Assembly: GCA_034435375.1 (NCBI GenBank)
Contig: DAOTXR010000048.1
Location: forward strand, 62,001-126,000
Source: DAOTXR01 sp034435375
GTDB lineage: Bacteria > Chloroflexota > Anaerolineae > Aggregatilineales > UBA3940
DNA length: 64,000 nucleotides
Direction: 5' to 3'
The position numbers were made by a program, and so were the translations under genes. Positions 9,195 through 16,752 of this stretch are shown here, piece by piece (positions within the stretch are counted from its first letter, which is position 1; the number at the start of each line of letters is the position of its first letter). The notes below the pieces were generated by a model. It was given only the letters and a program-made list of their open reading frames with translations, was not told the DNA's origin and did no database searches.

Positions 9195-9821
9195 GTGGCA
9201 GATGACAGCCTGGAGAAAATCGCCGCCGAGGTTTCGGCCTGTACGCGGTGTCCACTCCATAAAGGCCGCACCAGAGCTGTGCCAGGCGAAGGCCCAGCTA
9301 CCGCCGAGATCATGTGCATTGGCGAGGGGCCAGGCTTCCATGAAGACCAGTCAGGCCGGCCCTTTGTGGGCGCTGCCGGGAACTTCCTGAACGAGCTGCT
9401 GGCGAGTGTCGGCCTGAAGCGTGAAGATGTTTTCATCGCCAACGTCGTCAAGTGCCGGCCTCCGGGCAACCGTGATCCGGAACCAGGGGAGATCGCTGCA
9501 TGCCAGCAGTATCTGGACCGGCAGATCGAGCTGATCAATCCCAAGGTGATCGTCACGTTGGGGCGTTACAGCATGGCGCGTTGGTTTCCCTCAGCACGCA
9601 TCTCACACATTCATGGGCAAGCGCGGCAGTTCGGCAAACGGCTGGTTGTTCCGATGTATCATCCTGCGGCTGCTTTGCATCAGCCCAGCCTACATCAGGC
9701 AGTGGTTGAGGATTTCAAGAAGCTGCCGGACATCTTGGCCAAGGTTCGCGCTGGCTGGCAGGCCGATCAGGCTGAAGAAGAACCTTCCGATGATGGGTTC
9801 CAGCAGTTGAGTCTGTTTTAA
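9195..9821 (+). CDS. Uracil-DNA glycosylase, family 4 (iron-sulfur type)
   Basis: 208 residues. Family 4 markers are all present: the four cluster cysteines Cys16, Cys19, Cys87 and Cys103, the active-site motif GEGPGFHEDQSGRPF (44-58) and the C-terminal YHPAA motif (155-159). It excises uracil from DNA at the start of base-excision repair. This class is typical of thermophiles and of Chloroflexota, Deinococcota and Actinomycetota. The start is GTG 9195, supported by GAGGAGG seven bases upstream. The last roughly 25 residues are an acidic tail. Confidence 0.94.
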   Translation: MADDSLEKIAAEVSACTRCPLHKGRTRAVPGEGPATAEIMCIGEGPGFHEDQSGRPFVGAAGNFLNELLASVGLKREDVFIANVVKCRPPGNRDPEPGEIAACQQYLDRQIELINPKVIVTLGRYSMARWFPSARISHIHGQARQFGKRLVVPMYHPAAALHQPSLHQAVVEDFKKLPDILAKVRAGWQADQAEEEPSDDGFQQLSLF

Positions 9822-9908
9822 GGGTGTAAACGGCAGACAATCTGTCTGCTCCCTAAATTGTCGGTTTGTAGCTGTGCACGAACATGCAGAGTTGTGAGGA
9901 GCATCGTG

Positions 9909-10070
9909 ATGCCAAACAAGCCCGCTGGAGATGTTCACGCCCCGATTGAGGATACCGAGGTATCACTCGGCCTCAAGGTCCTGGTTGTCATCATGTTTCT
10001 GATCCTGACGGGGATGACAGTTACTGTTGCCCTGACGCTGAGCCAGTCAGGGCTGCTTCGACTGGTCTAG
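9909..10070 (+). CDS. Small single-pass membrane protein, function unknown
   Basis: 53 residues, start ATG 9909 with a GTGAGGAGC ribosome-binding site six bases upstream. An acidic hydrophilic N-terminus (about 22 residues) is followed by one hydrophobic helix (about residues 25-47) that reaches almost to the C-terminus. It follows the glycosylase by 87 nt in the same direction and may be co-transcribed. No family was recognised; the good ribosome-binding site and clear topology argue for a real gene. Confidence 0.55.
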   Translation: MPNKPAGDVHAPIEDTEVSLGLKVLVVIMFLILTGMTVTVALTLSQSGLLRLV

Positions 10071-10166
10071 AGATCTCCGAGGACATGACCAGCTAATCTG
10101 GAATGTCTGTAGGCGCGTCTTGTGCTTATGGGGGGTGTGAGATCACCTGACTGGCGTCATTGGCTC

Positions 10167-11597
10167 TCACCGATGACGCGGCAGGTGATGAGCTGTTTCA
10201 TCTGTCGGGCGCGGCAGGGGCAGCCACACGAGAAACGTCGCTCCTTGCCCTTCAACGCTCTCTGCATAGATGCGCCCTCCGTGCGCCACAACGAGTTCCT
10301 TGCAGATCGTCAGCCCCAGACCGGTCCCCTTGCGGTCGCCGCGCATCCGTGATTTGTCAACCTGGTAAAATCGCTCAAACACGCGCTTTAGGTCTCCTTC
10401 TGGGATGCCAGGCCCTGTATCTGTCACAGTGACAAGCACGCCCTCATCCTTCTGTCTTGCCCTCACTGTCACCTGGCCTCCTGCAGGGGTGTGGGTGATG
10501 GCGTTATCTAGCAGGTTGGTGAAGACCTGCGCCAGCCTATCGCCGTCTCCAACCACTTGGGGCAGCGGTTCTACCTCGCGGATCAGAGCCACATTCCGCT
10601 CGCTAGCAGCCAGGGACAGATTGGACAAAACTACGTCGAGCAGCCCGCCCAGGTCTACCCTGGTGCGCCGCAACCTGGTTTGCCCACTCTCGATGCGGGC
10701 CAGATCGAGCAGGTCCTCGACCAGTCGACGCATCCTGCCAGCTTCGTCGTAGATCACAATGGCGGCATGGGTGGGATCGGAGGCTGCGCCATCCAGGATA
10801 GCCTGGGAATACCCCTGGATCGAGGTCAGCGGCGTTTTGAGTTCGTGTGAGATGTTGGCCAGAAAGTCGCGCTGGGTCTGTTGAGTGCGTTGTACTCGCT
10901 CAGCCATGTCATTGAAGGCATGAACCAGCTCGCGCACTTCGCGCGGCCCTTCCTCCGGCGCACGCTGGCTGTAGTCTCCAGCGGCAATAGCCTGTGCGGC
11001 CTGGGCCGCCCGCCGCAGTGGGCGCGCCACCGACACGCTGATCGCGATAGCCAGAATGACCGAGACGATCAAACCAATGAGTCCTGCCCGGAGCAGTGGC
11101 CCCAGGGCATTGTCGCCAAACAACTCAACCAGTCGCGGACGTGTTCGTGGCCTGGCAAAGATGATCTGGCCTATGTTGCGACGCAGCCGTGGCACGTTCA
11201 GGCTGACAAAGAGCCACAGCCGACCTTCTGGATCGCGATAGCTGCCGAATTGCTCAAAGGACTGCTCAGTGCGCCGGACGCTCCGAAGGTCGATGGTACT
11301 GCCGGAAGCGATTTGCCCTGCGCTGTCGAACAGAACCTGGCCACCCTCGCCCACGCGCAGAATGCGGACGTTGTTAGTCGCTGCAACGGCGGTCAGGTGG
11401 CTGTCGATGGAGTCTGAACGGAGATCGATCTGAAGCAGGGTTTCGTGGGCAATGGCGCGCAGTGCCTCGAAGGCGGGAAGGTTTATCAGAGGGCTACGGG
11501 CCAGCAACACAATTAAGGTTATGCTGAAAATGCACAGCATCAGCCCAATGACGAAAAGGTAGGAGATCAGCAGTCGTGTCCGCAGACTAGCAAACAT
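10167..11597 (-). CDS. Membrane sensor histidine kinase
   Basis: 476 residues: TM1 (12-33), extracytoplasmic sensor region (about 35-168), TM2 (170-190), HAMP (190-242), HisKA with phospho-acceptor His251 (NISHELKTPLTS), and HATPase with DTGPGIPEGD and GTGLGLTICKEL. All catalytic boxes are intact. No response regulator lies next to it. It is the last gene of the minus-strand run that begins with the split cytochrome b, so it may sense envelope redox or respiratory state; that link is inferred from position only. Confidence 0.93.
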   Translation of the reverse strand: MFASLRTRLLISYLFVIGLMLCIFSITLIVLLARSPLINLPAFEALRAIAHETLLQIDLRSDSIDSHLTAVAATNNVRILRVGEGGQVLFDSAGQIASGSTIDLRSVRRTEQSFEQFGSYRDPEGRLWLFVSLNVPRLRRNIGQIIFARPRTRPRLVELFGDNALGPLLRAGLIGLIVSVILAIAISVSVARPLRRAAQAAQAIAAGDYSQRAPEEGPREVRELVHAFNDMAERVQRTQQTQRDFLANISHELKTPLTSIQGYSQAILDGAASDPTHAAIVIYDEAGRMRRLVEDLLDLARIESGQTRLRRTRVDLGGLLDVVLSNLSLAASERNVALIREVEPLPQVVGDGDRLAQVFTNLLDNAITHTPAGGQVTVRARQKDEGVLVTVTDTGPGIPEGDLKRVFERFYQVDKSRMRGDRKGTGLGLTICKELVVAHGGRIYAESVEGQGATFLVWLPLPRPTDETAHHLPRHR

Positions 11598-11638
11598 GGC
11601 TTCATCCTGGCAGCCATCAGTGCGGTTTGCGCCACCCT

Positions 11639-12037
11639 TTACTCGTCTACCACCTTGGCCTGGCCCTCAATCACATCTGCCTCGTCGTGCGATATGCGCT
11701 TGCTGCCAAGCTCTCGAAGATACTCGCGCACCACATCGGGCGGCGCGGCCTGAACGAACAGATTCAGTGCTAGCAGCATGATGCCAACATCGTCCAGTGT
11801 CCCCAACGGTGCGAGTGGCCCCAGCGCCACTGCTGGAACCAAGTCGATTGGCGATACCAGGTAGACCACTGCCAGCAGCGGGATCAACTTGGGCAAAAAG
11901 CCCACCCGTCGGTCCCACAGCAGCTTCCAGGTAAGAAGGGAGCGCTCGTACAAAGCACGGATCAAACCGACCCGCTCAGCGGCTTGGGCGGGATCATGGT
12001 GGTCAAGTGGGTACTGGCTGCCTTGTTGCTCTGACAT
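11639..12037 (-). CDS. DUF1232 (YkvA-like) membrane protein
   Basis: 132 residues. The DUF1232 core contains the hydrophobic LIPLLAVVYLVSPIDLVP segment and the LDDVGIMLLALNLF segment, about residues 52-100. Start ATG 12037 with a GAGAGGAGAGG ribosome-binding site. The family is widespread and functionally uncharacterised. It lies between the cytochrome b fragment and the sensor kinase, presumably in the same operon. Confidence 0.82.
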   Translation of the reverse strand: MSEQQGSQYPLDHHDPAQAAERVGLIRALYERSLLTWKLLWDRRVGFLPKLIPLLAVVYLVSPIDLVPAVALGPLAPLGTLDDVGIMLLALNLFVQAAPPDVVREYLRELGSKRISHDEADVIEGQAKVVDE

Positions 12038-12084
12038 TGAATACCTCTCCTCTCTCTGTCTTGGCTAACACAAGGTACGTGCTC

Positions 12085-12567
12085 CTACTGTCCAATTGCT
12101 CTCAGCAGATTTGTGCCAACCGTCAAGGCCCAGACTGCCCGCTCGTCCCAGCGCAGCACGTATCCAGTGAAGTCCACCAGCAGCACCAATACCAGCAAGG
12201 CCATGCCGATCAGCCAATTGGAGCGGCGACGTTTGTATCCGCCGCTCAACGCCACACGGATCATGTGGAGTGTCACTGTCACGACCATCGCTTGTCCGGC
12301 CCAGAAATGCAAATTACGGATCAGCCAGCCGTAAGGCACCACATAGGCAACCAGCTTCACGCTGTCGTTAGCTGCTTCCGGTGTAGGTAGGTAGTAGAAT
12401 GTCTCCAGGATTCCCGTCACCGCCAGTATTACAAACAGAGCAATGCTGATTGTGCCCAGGTGAAAGGTGTAGGTGAATCGCGCGGCCGGCTGGGGCGTGC
12501 TCGGCATCCGCAGGTGCTCGTAGAAGGTAGGGCGACGCGCCATCGCTACTCTCTCACAGGCCATCAT
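12085..12567 (-). CDS. Cytochrome b, helices A-C (N-terminal part of a split cytochrome b)
   Basis: 160 residues with three membrane helices: A (about 38-60), B (about 80-105) and C (about 118-137). Helix B carries the heme ligands His87 and His101, with the canonical 13-residue spacing. The protein ends after TVGTNLLRAIGQ, in the loop between helices C and D of a normal cytochrome b. Helix D and its two histidines are on the separate gene at 13047-13715. The start overlaps the Rieske stop (ATGA at 12567-12564), so the two are translationally coupled; an internal ATG at 12543 is an alternative. Part of a quinol:acceptor oxidoreductase. Confidence 0.85.
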   Translation of the reverse strand: MMACERVAMARRPTFYEHLRMPSTPQPAARFTYTFHLGTISIALFVILAVTGILETFYYLPTPEAANDSVKLVAYVVPYGWLIRNLHFWAGQAMVVTVTLHMIRVALSGGYKRRRSNWLIGMALLVLVLLVDFTGYVLRWDERAVWALTVGTNLLRAIGQ

Positions 12568-13022
12568 ACCACGGGCAGCCGGAATGTCCCATCCACCAGC
12601 TTCGAGCGATCGATGATGAGTTGTCCATCTTCATTCCAGTACATTTGCACAAAGTGCAACGGCTGCGATGCCGGCCCGGCCACTACTGCGCCATTCAGTG
12701 CAAAGCGGCTTCCGTGGCATCCACAGTCAAAGCCCTGGCCTGCTTCCAGTCGCACGGTGCAACCGAGGTGTGTGCAGGTCGCATCGACTGCATAGTAGCC
12801 CTCTACATCGCGGAATAGCCATACTCGCCCCTCTTCTATGTATGCTGGGAGGTCGGGCAACGACTCTGGCGCTCCCACGTTGATCTGTGTGGCAGCGCGT
12901 GCAGGAGGCTCAAAGCCCAAGAAGCGGATTAGCTGGCCGATCCCTACCCCCAACGGGAGAATCCAGGCCAGATTCGCCACCCCAACCAGAATGTCCCTAC
13001 GGCAGGCTGGCTTCTCACGCAC
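12564..13022 (-). CDS. Rieske [2Fe-2S] iron-sulfur protein
   Basis: 152 residues. One N-terminal membrane helix (about 11-37) anchors the soluble domain. Cluster ligands are Cys83, His85 (CTHLGC), Cys100 and His103 (CGCHGS). Cys88 and Cys102 form the disulfide pair of bc1/b6f-type Rieske proteins. It takes one electron from quinol at the Qo site and passes it to a cytochrome c. It lies between the two halves of the split cytochrome b and overlaps the downstream half by 4 nt. Confidence 0.94.
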   Translation of the reverse strand: MREKPACRRDILVGVANLAWILPLGVGIGQLIRFLGFEPPARAATQINVGAPESLPDLPAYIEEGRVWLFRDVEGYYAVDATCTHLGCTVRLEAGQGFDCGCHGSRFALNGAVVAGPASQPLHFVQMYWNEDGQLIIDRSKLVDGTFRLPVV

Positions 13023-13046
13023 AGCGATATTTTCCTCCTTTGGCTC

Positions 13047-13715
13047 CTATCGCAAGGCGGCGCGCACCGTCAGCGCCAGGATAGCCACGAACAGGACAAT
13101 GACCACGATCTGCACGGCCCTTCCCTGCCGGTTGAACCACACTGCCACTCCCTCGTTTGACCAGTCGAAGTACGGCAGCAGGGCCAGCACCAGTAGCACG
13201 GCCAGCGGAACCAACACTCCAGCGATGGCAGGCGGCCATACCCGCAGCAGCTCTTGGATCCATAAGAAGATCCAGGGCGCCTGTGTATGCTCGACCAGCG
13301 CGCCCGGCTTGGCGGGCGGCCCCACCGGCGCATCAACCACTGTCGAGAGGACAATGAGCGACGCCAAGGTTAGGAAGAAGATCAGGACCTCACGCTGGAT
13401 GAGGACCGCACGAGATACACGCGGCAGCGGCGGTTCACCAACGCCACGCTCTGGGCTGGAGACCCCGCCATCGCGCCGGACACGGAAGCCATGCCATACG
13501 ATCAACAGGAACAGAGGGACAGCGAGACCCATCATGTGCCAGGCGTAAAAGCGCAACAACGTCGTCTCGTTGATGGTTGGCCCACCAACCACCAGCCGGT
13601 ACAAAGCCTCACCGAACGGCATGGTTTCAAGGGGTGTATTGGCAACGCAGGCCGTCATCAGCAGGCTGACGGCTGCCACTACAGCAATGGTGATACCCTG
13701 TCTGGGGTGTAGCAC
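13047..13715 (-). CDS. Cytochrome b, helix D plus C-terminal domain (second part of a split cytochrome b)
   Basis: I place the start at GTG 13715, preceded by GAGAGG six bases upstream, giving 222 residues; an open frame continues to 13865 without an obvious ribosome-binding site. An extra N-terminal helix (about 7-26) precedes the segment that continues a normal cytochrome b after helix C. Helix D carries His60 and His75 with the 14-residue b6-type spacing. The subunit-IV-like domain follows (about 104-222). Its Qo motif reads APWI (146-149) instead of PEWY. Together with the 12085-12567 product it would form one cytochrome b whose two hemes are each ligated by both polypeptides. Confidence 0.85.
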   Translation of the reverse strand: MLHPRQGITIAVVAAVSLLMTACVANTPLETMPFGEALYRLVVGGPTINETTLLRFYAWHMMGLAVPLFLLIVWHGFRVRRDGGVSSPERGVGEPPLPRVSRAVLIQREVLIFFLTLASLIVLSTVVDAPVGPPAKPGALVEHTQAPWIFLWIQELLRVWPPAIAGVLVPLAVLLVLALLPYFDWSNEGVAVWFNRQGRAVQIVVIVLFVAILALTVRAALR

Positions 13716-13898
13716 GTGAAGCCTCTCACGGCCAATTCCAGGTGCTTGTATGGGCGCATCCCAAGAGACCTGAATAGGTACATGGCTGTACGGGCACAGA
13801 TCGATGTCACTCCTCCCAACAACTCGAGCGAGCGGGCCGTGGGCCAGTATGACATACCTGCCCAACCCTTAGCAACATTTTACCAGCGTCACTTCCGC

Positions 13899-13932
13899 AA
13901 AAAGGAAGTTGCCCGGTTCAACACCGGGCAAC
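13899..13932 (-). terminator. Intrinsic terminator or attenuator in the cytochrome b operon leader
   Basis: Minus strand: a 9-bp perfect stem, GTTGCCCGG pairing with CCGGGCAAC (13932-13908), then TTCC and TTTTT. It sits about 190 nt upstream of the cytochrome b start and downstream of the operon promoter, so it could attenuate rather than end transcription. Confidence 0.5.
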
Positions 13933-13988
13933 CGCGGCTCGTTAGGGCCTGCTTCCTATGTCGTCGTTAGTCAACTACGACCGGGTAG

Positions 13989-14060
13989 TTACATGACATT
14001 CGTCACAGCCCGTTTGTGACACCCGGCACTATTGACGGTGGGCAGACAGTATAGACTCAT
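13989..14060 (-). CDS. Possible leader peptide (23 codons) before the cytochrome b operon
   Basis: The ATG at 14060 lies six bases downstream of the predicted -10 box, so the mRNA would be leaderless. The 23-residue product reads MSLYCLPTVNSAGCHKRAVT and then three more residues; it has two Cys codons. The attenuator at 13932-13899 follows. Translation-coupled attenuation is an inference; the ORF could be chance. Confidence 0.25.
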   Translation of the reverse strand: MSLYCLPTVNSAGCHKRAVTNVM

Positions 14061-14095
14061 TGACGTAAGATATATGCATATACGCATATATGCAA
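14060..14095. promoter_or_regulatory. Divergent promoter and ArsR operator
   Basis: An AT-rich imperfect inverted repeat (core GCATATACGC within 14071-14093) fills the spacer of a minus-strand promoter: TTGCAT 14095-14090, 17 nt, TATCTT 14072-14067. On the plus strand a TTGACG (14060-14065) abuts the same repeat. Binding of the adjacent ArsR protein would block both directions. Confidence 0.5.
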
Positions 14096-14118
14096 GCTCG
14101 GTGCACTGAGGGCCTGAC

Positions 14119-14466
14119 ATGGACACTAACCTCCGCGAAGAGGTCTCCCGGCTGCATGCCCAGGTGTGTGGCGGGTTAGCCGATCCCAACCGTATTCTGA
14201 TTCTCTATGCCCTAAGCGAGAAGCCACATAGTGTTACAGACCTGGCAATTGGGTTAGGACTTTCACAGCCCACTGTCTCACGTCACCTCAAGACGTTACG
14301 TGAGCGCGGCATGGTGAACGCAACCCGTGAAGGTCAGTCGGTGATCTATGCCTTGTCTGACCACCGTATTATTCAGGCGCTGGACCTGCTGCGTGCTTTT
14401 CTAGCTGAAAGCCTGGAGAGTCAGAGCGCGTTGGCCAGAACCGCCAGTGAAGAGACGCGCAGCTGA
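14119..14466 (+). CDS. ArsR-family winged-helix regulator
   Basis: 115 residues. The helix-turn-helix region is SVTDLAIGLGLSQPTVSRHL (about 39-58), followed by the wing GMVNATREGQSVIYAL. There is a single Cys near residue 16 (QVCGGLADP), and no CxC metal site is evident. Ribosome-binding site GAGGG precedes ATG 14119. It heads the plus-strand respiratory cluster and faces the divergent cytochrome b operon across a palindromic site. It is probably an autorepressor controlling both; the inducer (sulfur species, redox or metal) cannot be told from sequence. Confidence 0.88.
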   Translation: MDTNLREEVSRLHAQVCGGLADPNRILILYALSEKPHSVTDLAIGLGLSQPTVSRHLKTLRERGMVNATREGQSVIYALSDHRIIQALDLLRAFLAESLESQSALARTASEETRS

Positions 14467-14526
14467 GGTTCTGAGGAGGACCCCGGAGCCTGTTGACTAT
14501 AGCCTGTTACGACTCAGGAGGCGCTT

Positions 14527-15480
14527 ATGCCCATCAACCGCATACGATATATGTTGATCGTCGCCCTGTTGGGCCTGATGGCCGCTGTCCTGCTGTGGCC
14601 CAGCCCGGTCGATGCTCAGTGCGGTACCCAGGCTTCGTCGTGCAAGAACTGCCACGAAGTTCAGGGCCAGGATCCTGTCAACGCCGACGGAGCCTGGCAC
14701 GTCGATCATGCCTTTGGCGACTTCTGCGAGTGGTGTCATGCTGGCAACGTGACTGCCACCGATAAAGACGCCGCCCATCAGGGAATGATCTACCCCCTGG
14801 ATGACGTGAAAACCAACTGCTCGACCTGTCATCCCGATGACTACGAGGCCCTGGCCGCCGGTTATGCCAGTGTGCTAGGCGTCACGCTGACGACAGGCGA
14901 GTCGGCGAGTAGCAGTGATGCCGAAGCCCTAACGCAACTGCCAGATGAAGCAGCTTCTTCAGCGGAGCAGCCAGCTGGGCCGGACCAGACCGAGACTGTC
15001 GTCTCATCATCTGCTGGAGCCTCGGATGCTGGTGTTGAGCTGATTGACCTCAATGACCGCTATGAAGAGGCAGTCGCCAGGCGCACACCAGGTCAGGTGA
15101 ATGTGGGCAACGTGATCCTTGGTGTGATGCTAGTGGGGCTGGTTGGCGTTTCGGGTGTACTGATCTGGCGCTTTGAAGGGCTGGGGGACCGCTGGGCCGA
15201 GTTGCGTGGAAGACTGCCCAAACCCGCCCCCCCGATGGGCACTGCCGCCGTGGCTTCTGAAGCCTACCAGACACTCTTGCCACTGCTTGAAAAGGCCAGC
15301 CCAGCAACGCTGGCATCCATTGCCCGACTGCTGGAGGAGGACCCACAGCGCGGTGGGCAGATGATCGAGGCGCTGGCCCGCATCGACCCCCGCCTGGTCG
15401 AGATAGTGCGTCGCTTGGATGAGCGCGACCTCGATCTGCTAATGGTATTGGTCCGTGAGTTGAAGGACCGCAGCCAGTAA
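14527..15480 (+). CDS. Membrane-anchored triheme cytochrome c
   Basis: 317 residues: signal peptide (about 1-30), three CXXCH heme sites (39-43, 67-71, 98-102), an acidic Ser/Ala-rich linker, one membrane helix (about 197-215) and a helical cytoplasmic domain of about 100 residues. Ribosome-binding site AGGAGG lies six bases before the ATG. First structural gene after ArsR. Likely role: electron carrier between the membrane quinone oxidoreductase and the periplasmic enzymes encoded downstream. The cytosolic helical tail is unusual for such a carrier. Confidence 0.85.
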   Translation: MPINRIRYMLIVALLGLMAAVLLWPSPVDAQCGTQASSCKNCHEVQGQDPVNADGAWHVDHAFGDFCEWCHAGNVTATDKDAAHQGMIYPLDDVKTNCSTCHPDDYEALAAGYASVLGVTLTTGESASSSDAEALTQLPDEAASSAEQPAGPDQTETVVSSSAGASDAGVELIDLNDRYEEAVARRTPGQVNVGNVILGVMLVGLVGVSGVLIWRFEGLGDRWAELRGRLPKPAPPMGTAAVASEAYQTLLPLLEKASPATLASIARLLEEDPQRGGQMIEALARIDPRLVEIVRRLDERDLDLLMVLVRELKDRSQ

Positions 15481-15577
15481 GGACGCCCTGGGGCGCTCCG
15501 GGTGGTTATAGGAGTTGTTCTAACAGTGCACTTGCTGCCCTTGAACGCAGAACTGTCCTATTTAAGGAGATCGCGAA

Positions 15578-16093
15578 ATGCAAAATCCACTGAAGCAAGA
15601 GGAATGGTCGCCCTACGTAGCTGGCGCAGGGCTGGGACTGGTAGCGGTCCTGGCGCTGCTGTTAACCGAACAACTCCCCGGTTCGTCGGGCGCCTTCCAG
15701 AACCTAGCGGCATTTGTTGCCAAACCGCTTTTCCCTGACAACTTCTTTTTCCAATATATGATGCCCCCTGCCATTACCTGGCAGGTGTGGTTGTTGGTTG
15801 GCATCTTCTTCGGCGCGATGGCCTCTGCCCTTCTGGCTGGAGTGTGGAAGCTCGATCCCAACCCCGACCAGCAGTGGAAGAAAATCTTCGGTCCTCAACC
15901 CTGGAAGCGCTGGGTGATGGCCTTCGTGGGAGGCATTGTTCTGGAATTTGCCGCCGGGATCGCGGGGGGTTGTACCAGTGGCCTGGCGATCAGTGGGTCG
16001 GTGCAGCTGGCCCCTGCTGCCTTTCTGTTCATCCCTGGGATGTTCATTGGCGGCATTCCCGTTGCGCTTGTGATCTACGGCAAGCGGTACTGA
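15578..16093 (+). CDS. YeeE/YedE-family sulfur transporter, first half
   Basis: 171 residues with four to five membrane helices. The family signature AGIAGGCTSGLAISG contains Cys132. In the related thiosulfate transporter such cysteines line the conduction path. Ribosome-binding site AAGGAGAT. It pairs with the next gene as a two-gene version of a protein that is often a single chain. It suggests import of thiosulfate or another sulfur species, or delivery of sulfane sulfur. Confidence 0.85.
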   Translation: MQNPLKQEEWSPYVAGAGLGLVAVLALLLTEQLPGSSGAFQNLAAFVAKPLFPDNFFFQYMMPPAITWQVWLLVGIFFGAMASALLAGVWKLDPNPDQQWKKIFGPQPWKRWVMAFVGGIVLEFAAGIAGGCTSGLAISGSVQLAPAAFLFIPGMFIGGIPVALVIYGKRY

Positions 16094-16109
16094 TCGAGGA
16101 GGCTTTGCC

Positions 16110-16697
16110 ATGACTGTTGGATCTGTAATCATGACGATTGCACTTGGCTTCGTATTCGGTTGGACGCTGGATAAGGCCGGGCTGACCAAGTACAGCAAGA
16201 TCGTGAATGTCTTTCGCTTCACCGACCTGACCGTGCTCAAATATATGCTCAGTGCAGTGGTCGTAGGCATGATTGGCATCTGGACGTTCAAGGGACTAGG
16301 TTGGCTGGACCTGACCGGCACGGTCAATACCTATATCGTCGGCAACCTGCTGGGCGGGGTCTTGTTCGGCGTCGGCATGGCCGCCGCTGGTTTTTGTCCG
16401 GGCACCTGTGTCGCCGGTGGCGGCAGAGGACATTTGGACTATCTCGTCCCTGGTCTGTTGGGTTTTCTGACCGGCGCGGTAATCTTTGGTCTGACCTATC
16501 GGAGCTTTATGCCTCAGCTCAAGGACATGTTGGATTTCGGCGCGTTGCCGCTTCCTCAGCTGCTCAATGTCAGCGCTGGGTTGATGGTAGCTGTTTTTGC
16601 CCTGATGTTTCTCCTGGTGCTGTACATCCTGGATCGCACCGGAGCAGCCCGCAAAGACAGGCTGGCCGAGACGCTCAACGATACTAGCGGGGACTAG
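16110..16697 (+). CDS. YeeE/YedE-family sulfur transporter, second half
   Basis: 195 residues, about five membrane helices. The conserved motif AAAGFCPGTCVAGGGRG carries Cys96 and Cys100. It starts 16 nt after the preceding half-gene with a strong GAGGAGG ribosome-binding site. The two halves probably assemble into one pore. Confidence 0.85.
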   Translation: MTVGSVIMTIALGFVFGWTLDKAGLTKYSKIVNVFRFTDLTVLKYMLSAVVVGMIGIWTFKGLGWLDLTGTVNTYIVGNLLGGVLFGVGMAAAGFCPGTCVAGGGRGHLDYLVPGLLGFLTGAVIFGLTYRSFMPQLKDMLDFGALPLPQLLNVSAGLMVAVFALMFLLVLYILDRTGAARKDRLAETLNDTSGD

Positions 16698-16752
16698 GCT
16701 GTGCAAGAGCAAGTAGCCATTCCGCCCCCTTGCTTCTTGTGAGGAGTTAACC

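Noticed and set aside
13716..13865. N-terminal extension of the second cytochrome b gene to ATG 13865
   Set aside because: The added 50 residues show no cytochrome b features and lack a ribosome-binding site, while GTG 13715 has GAGAGG at the right distance.
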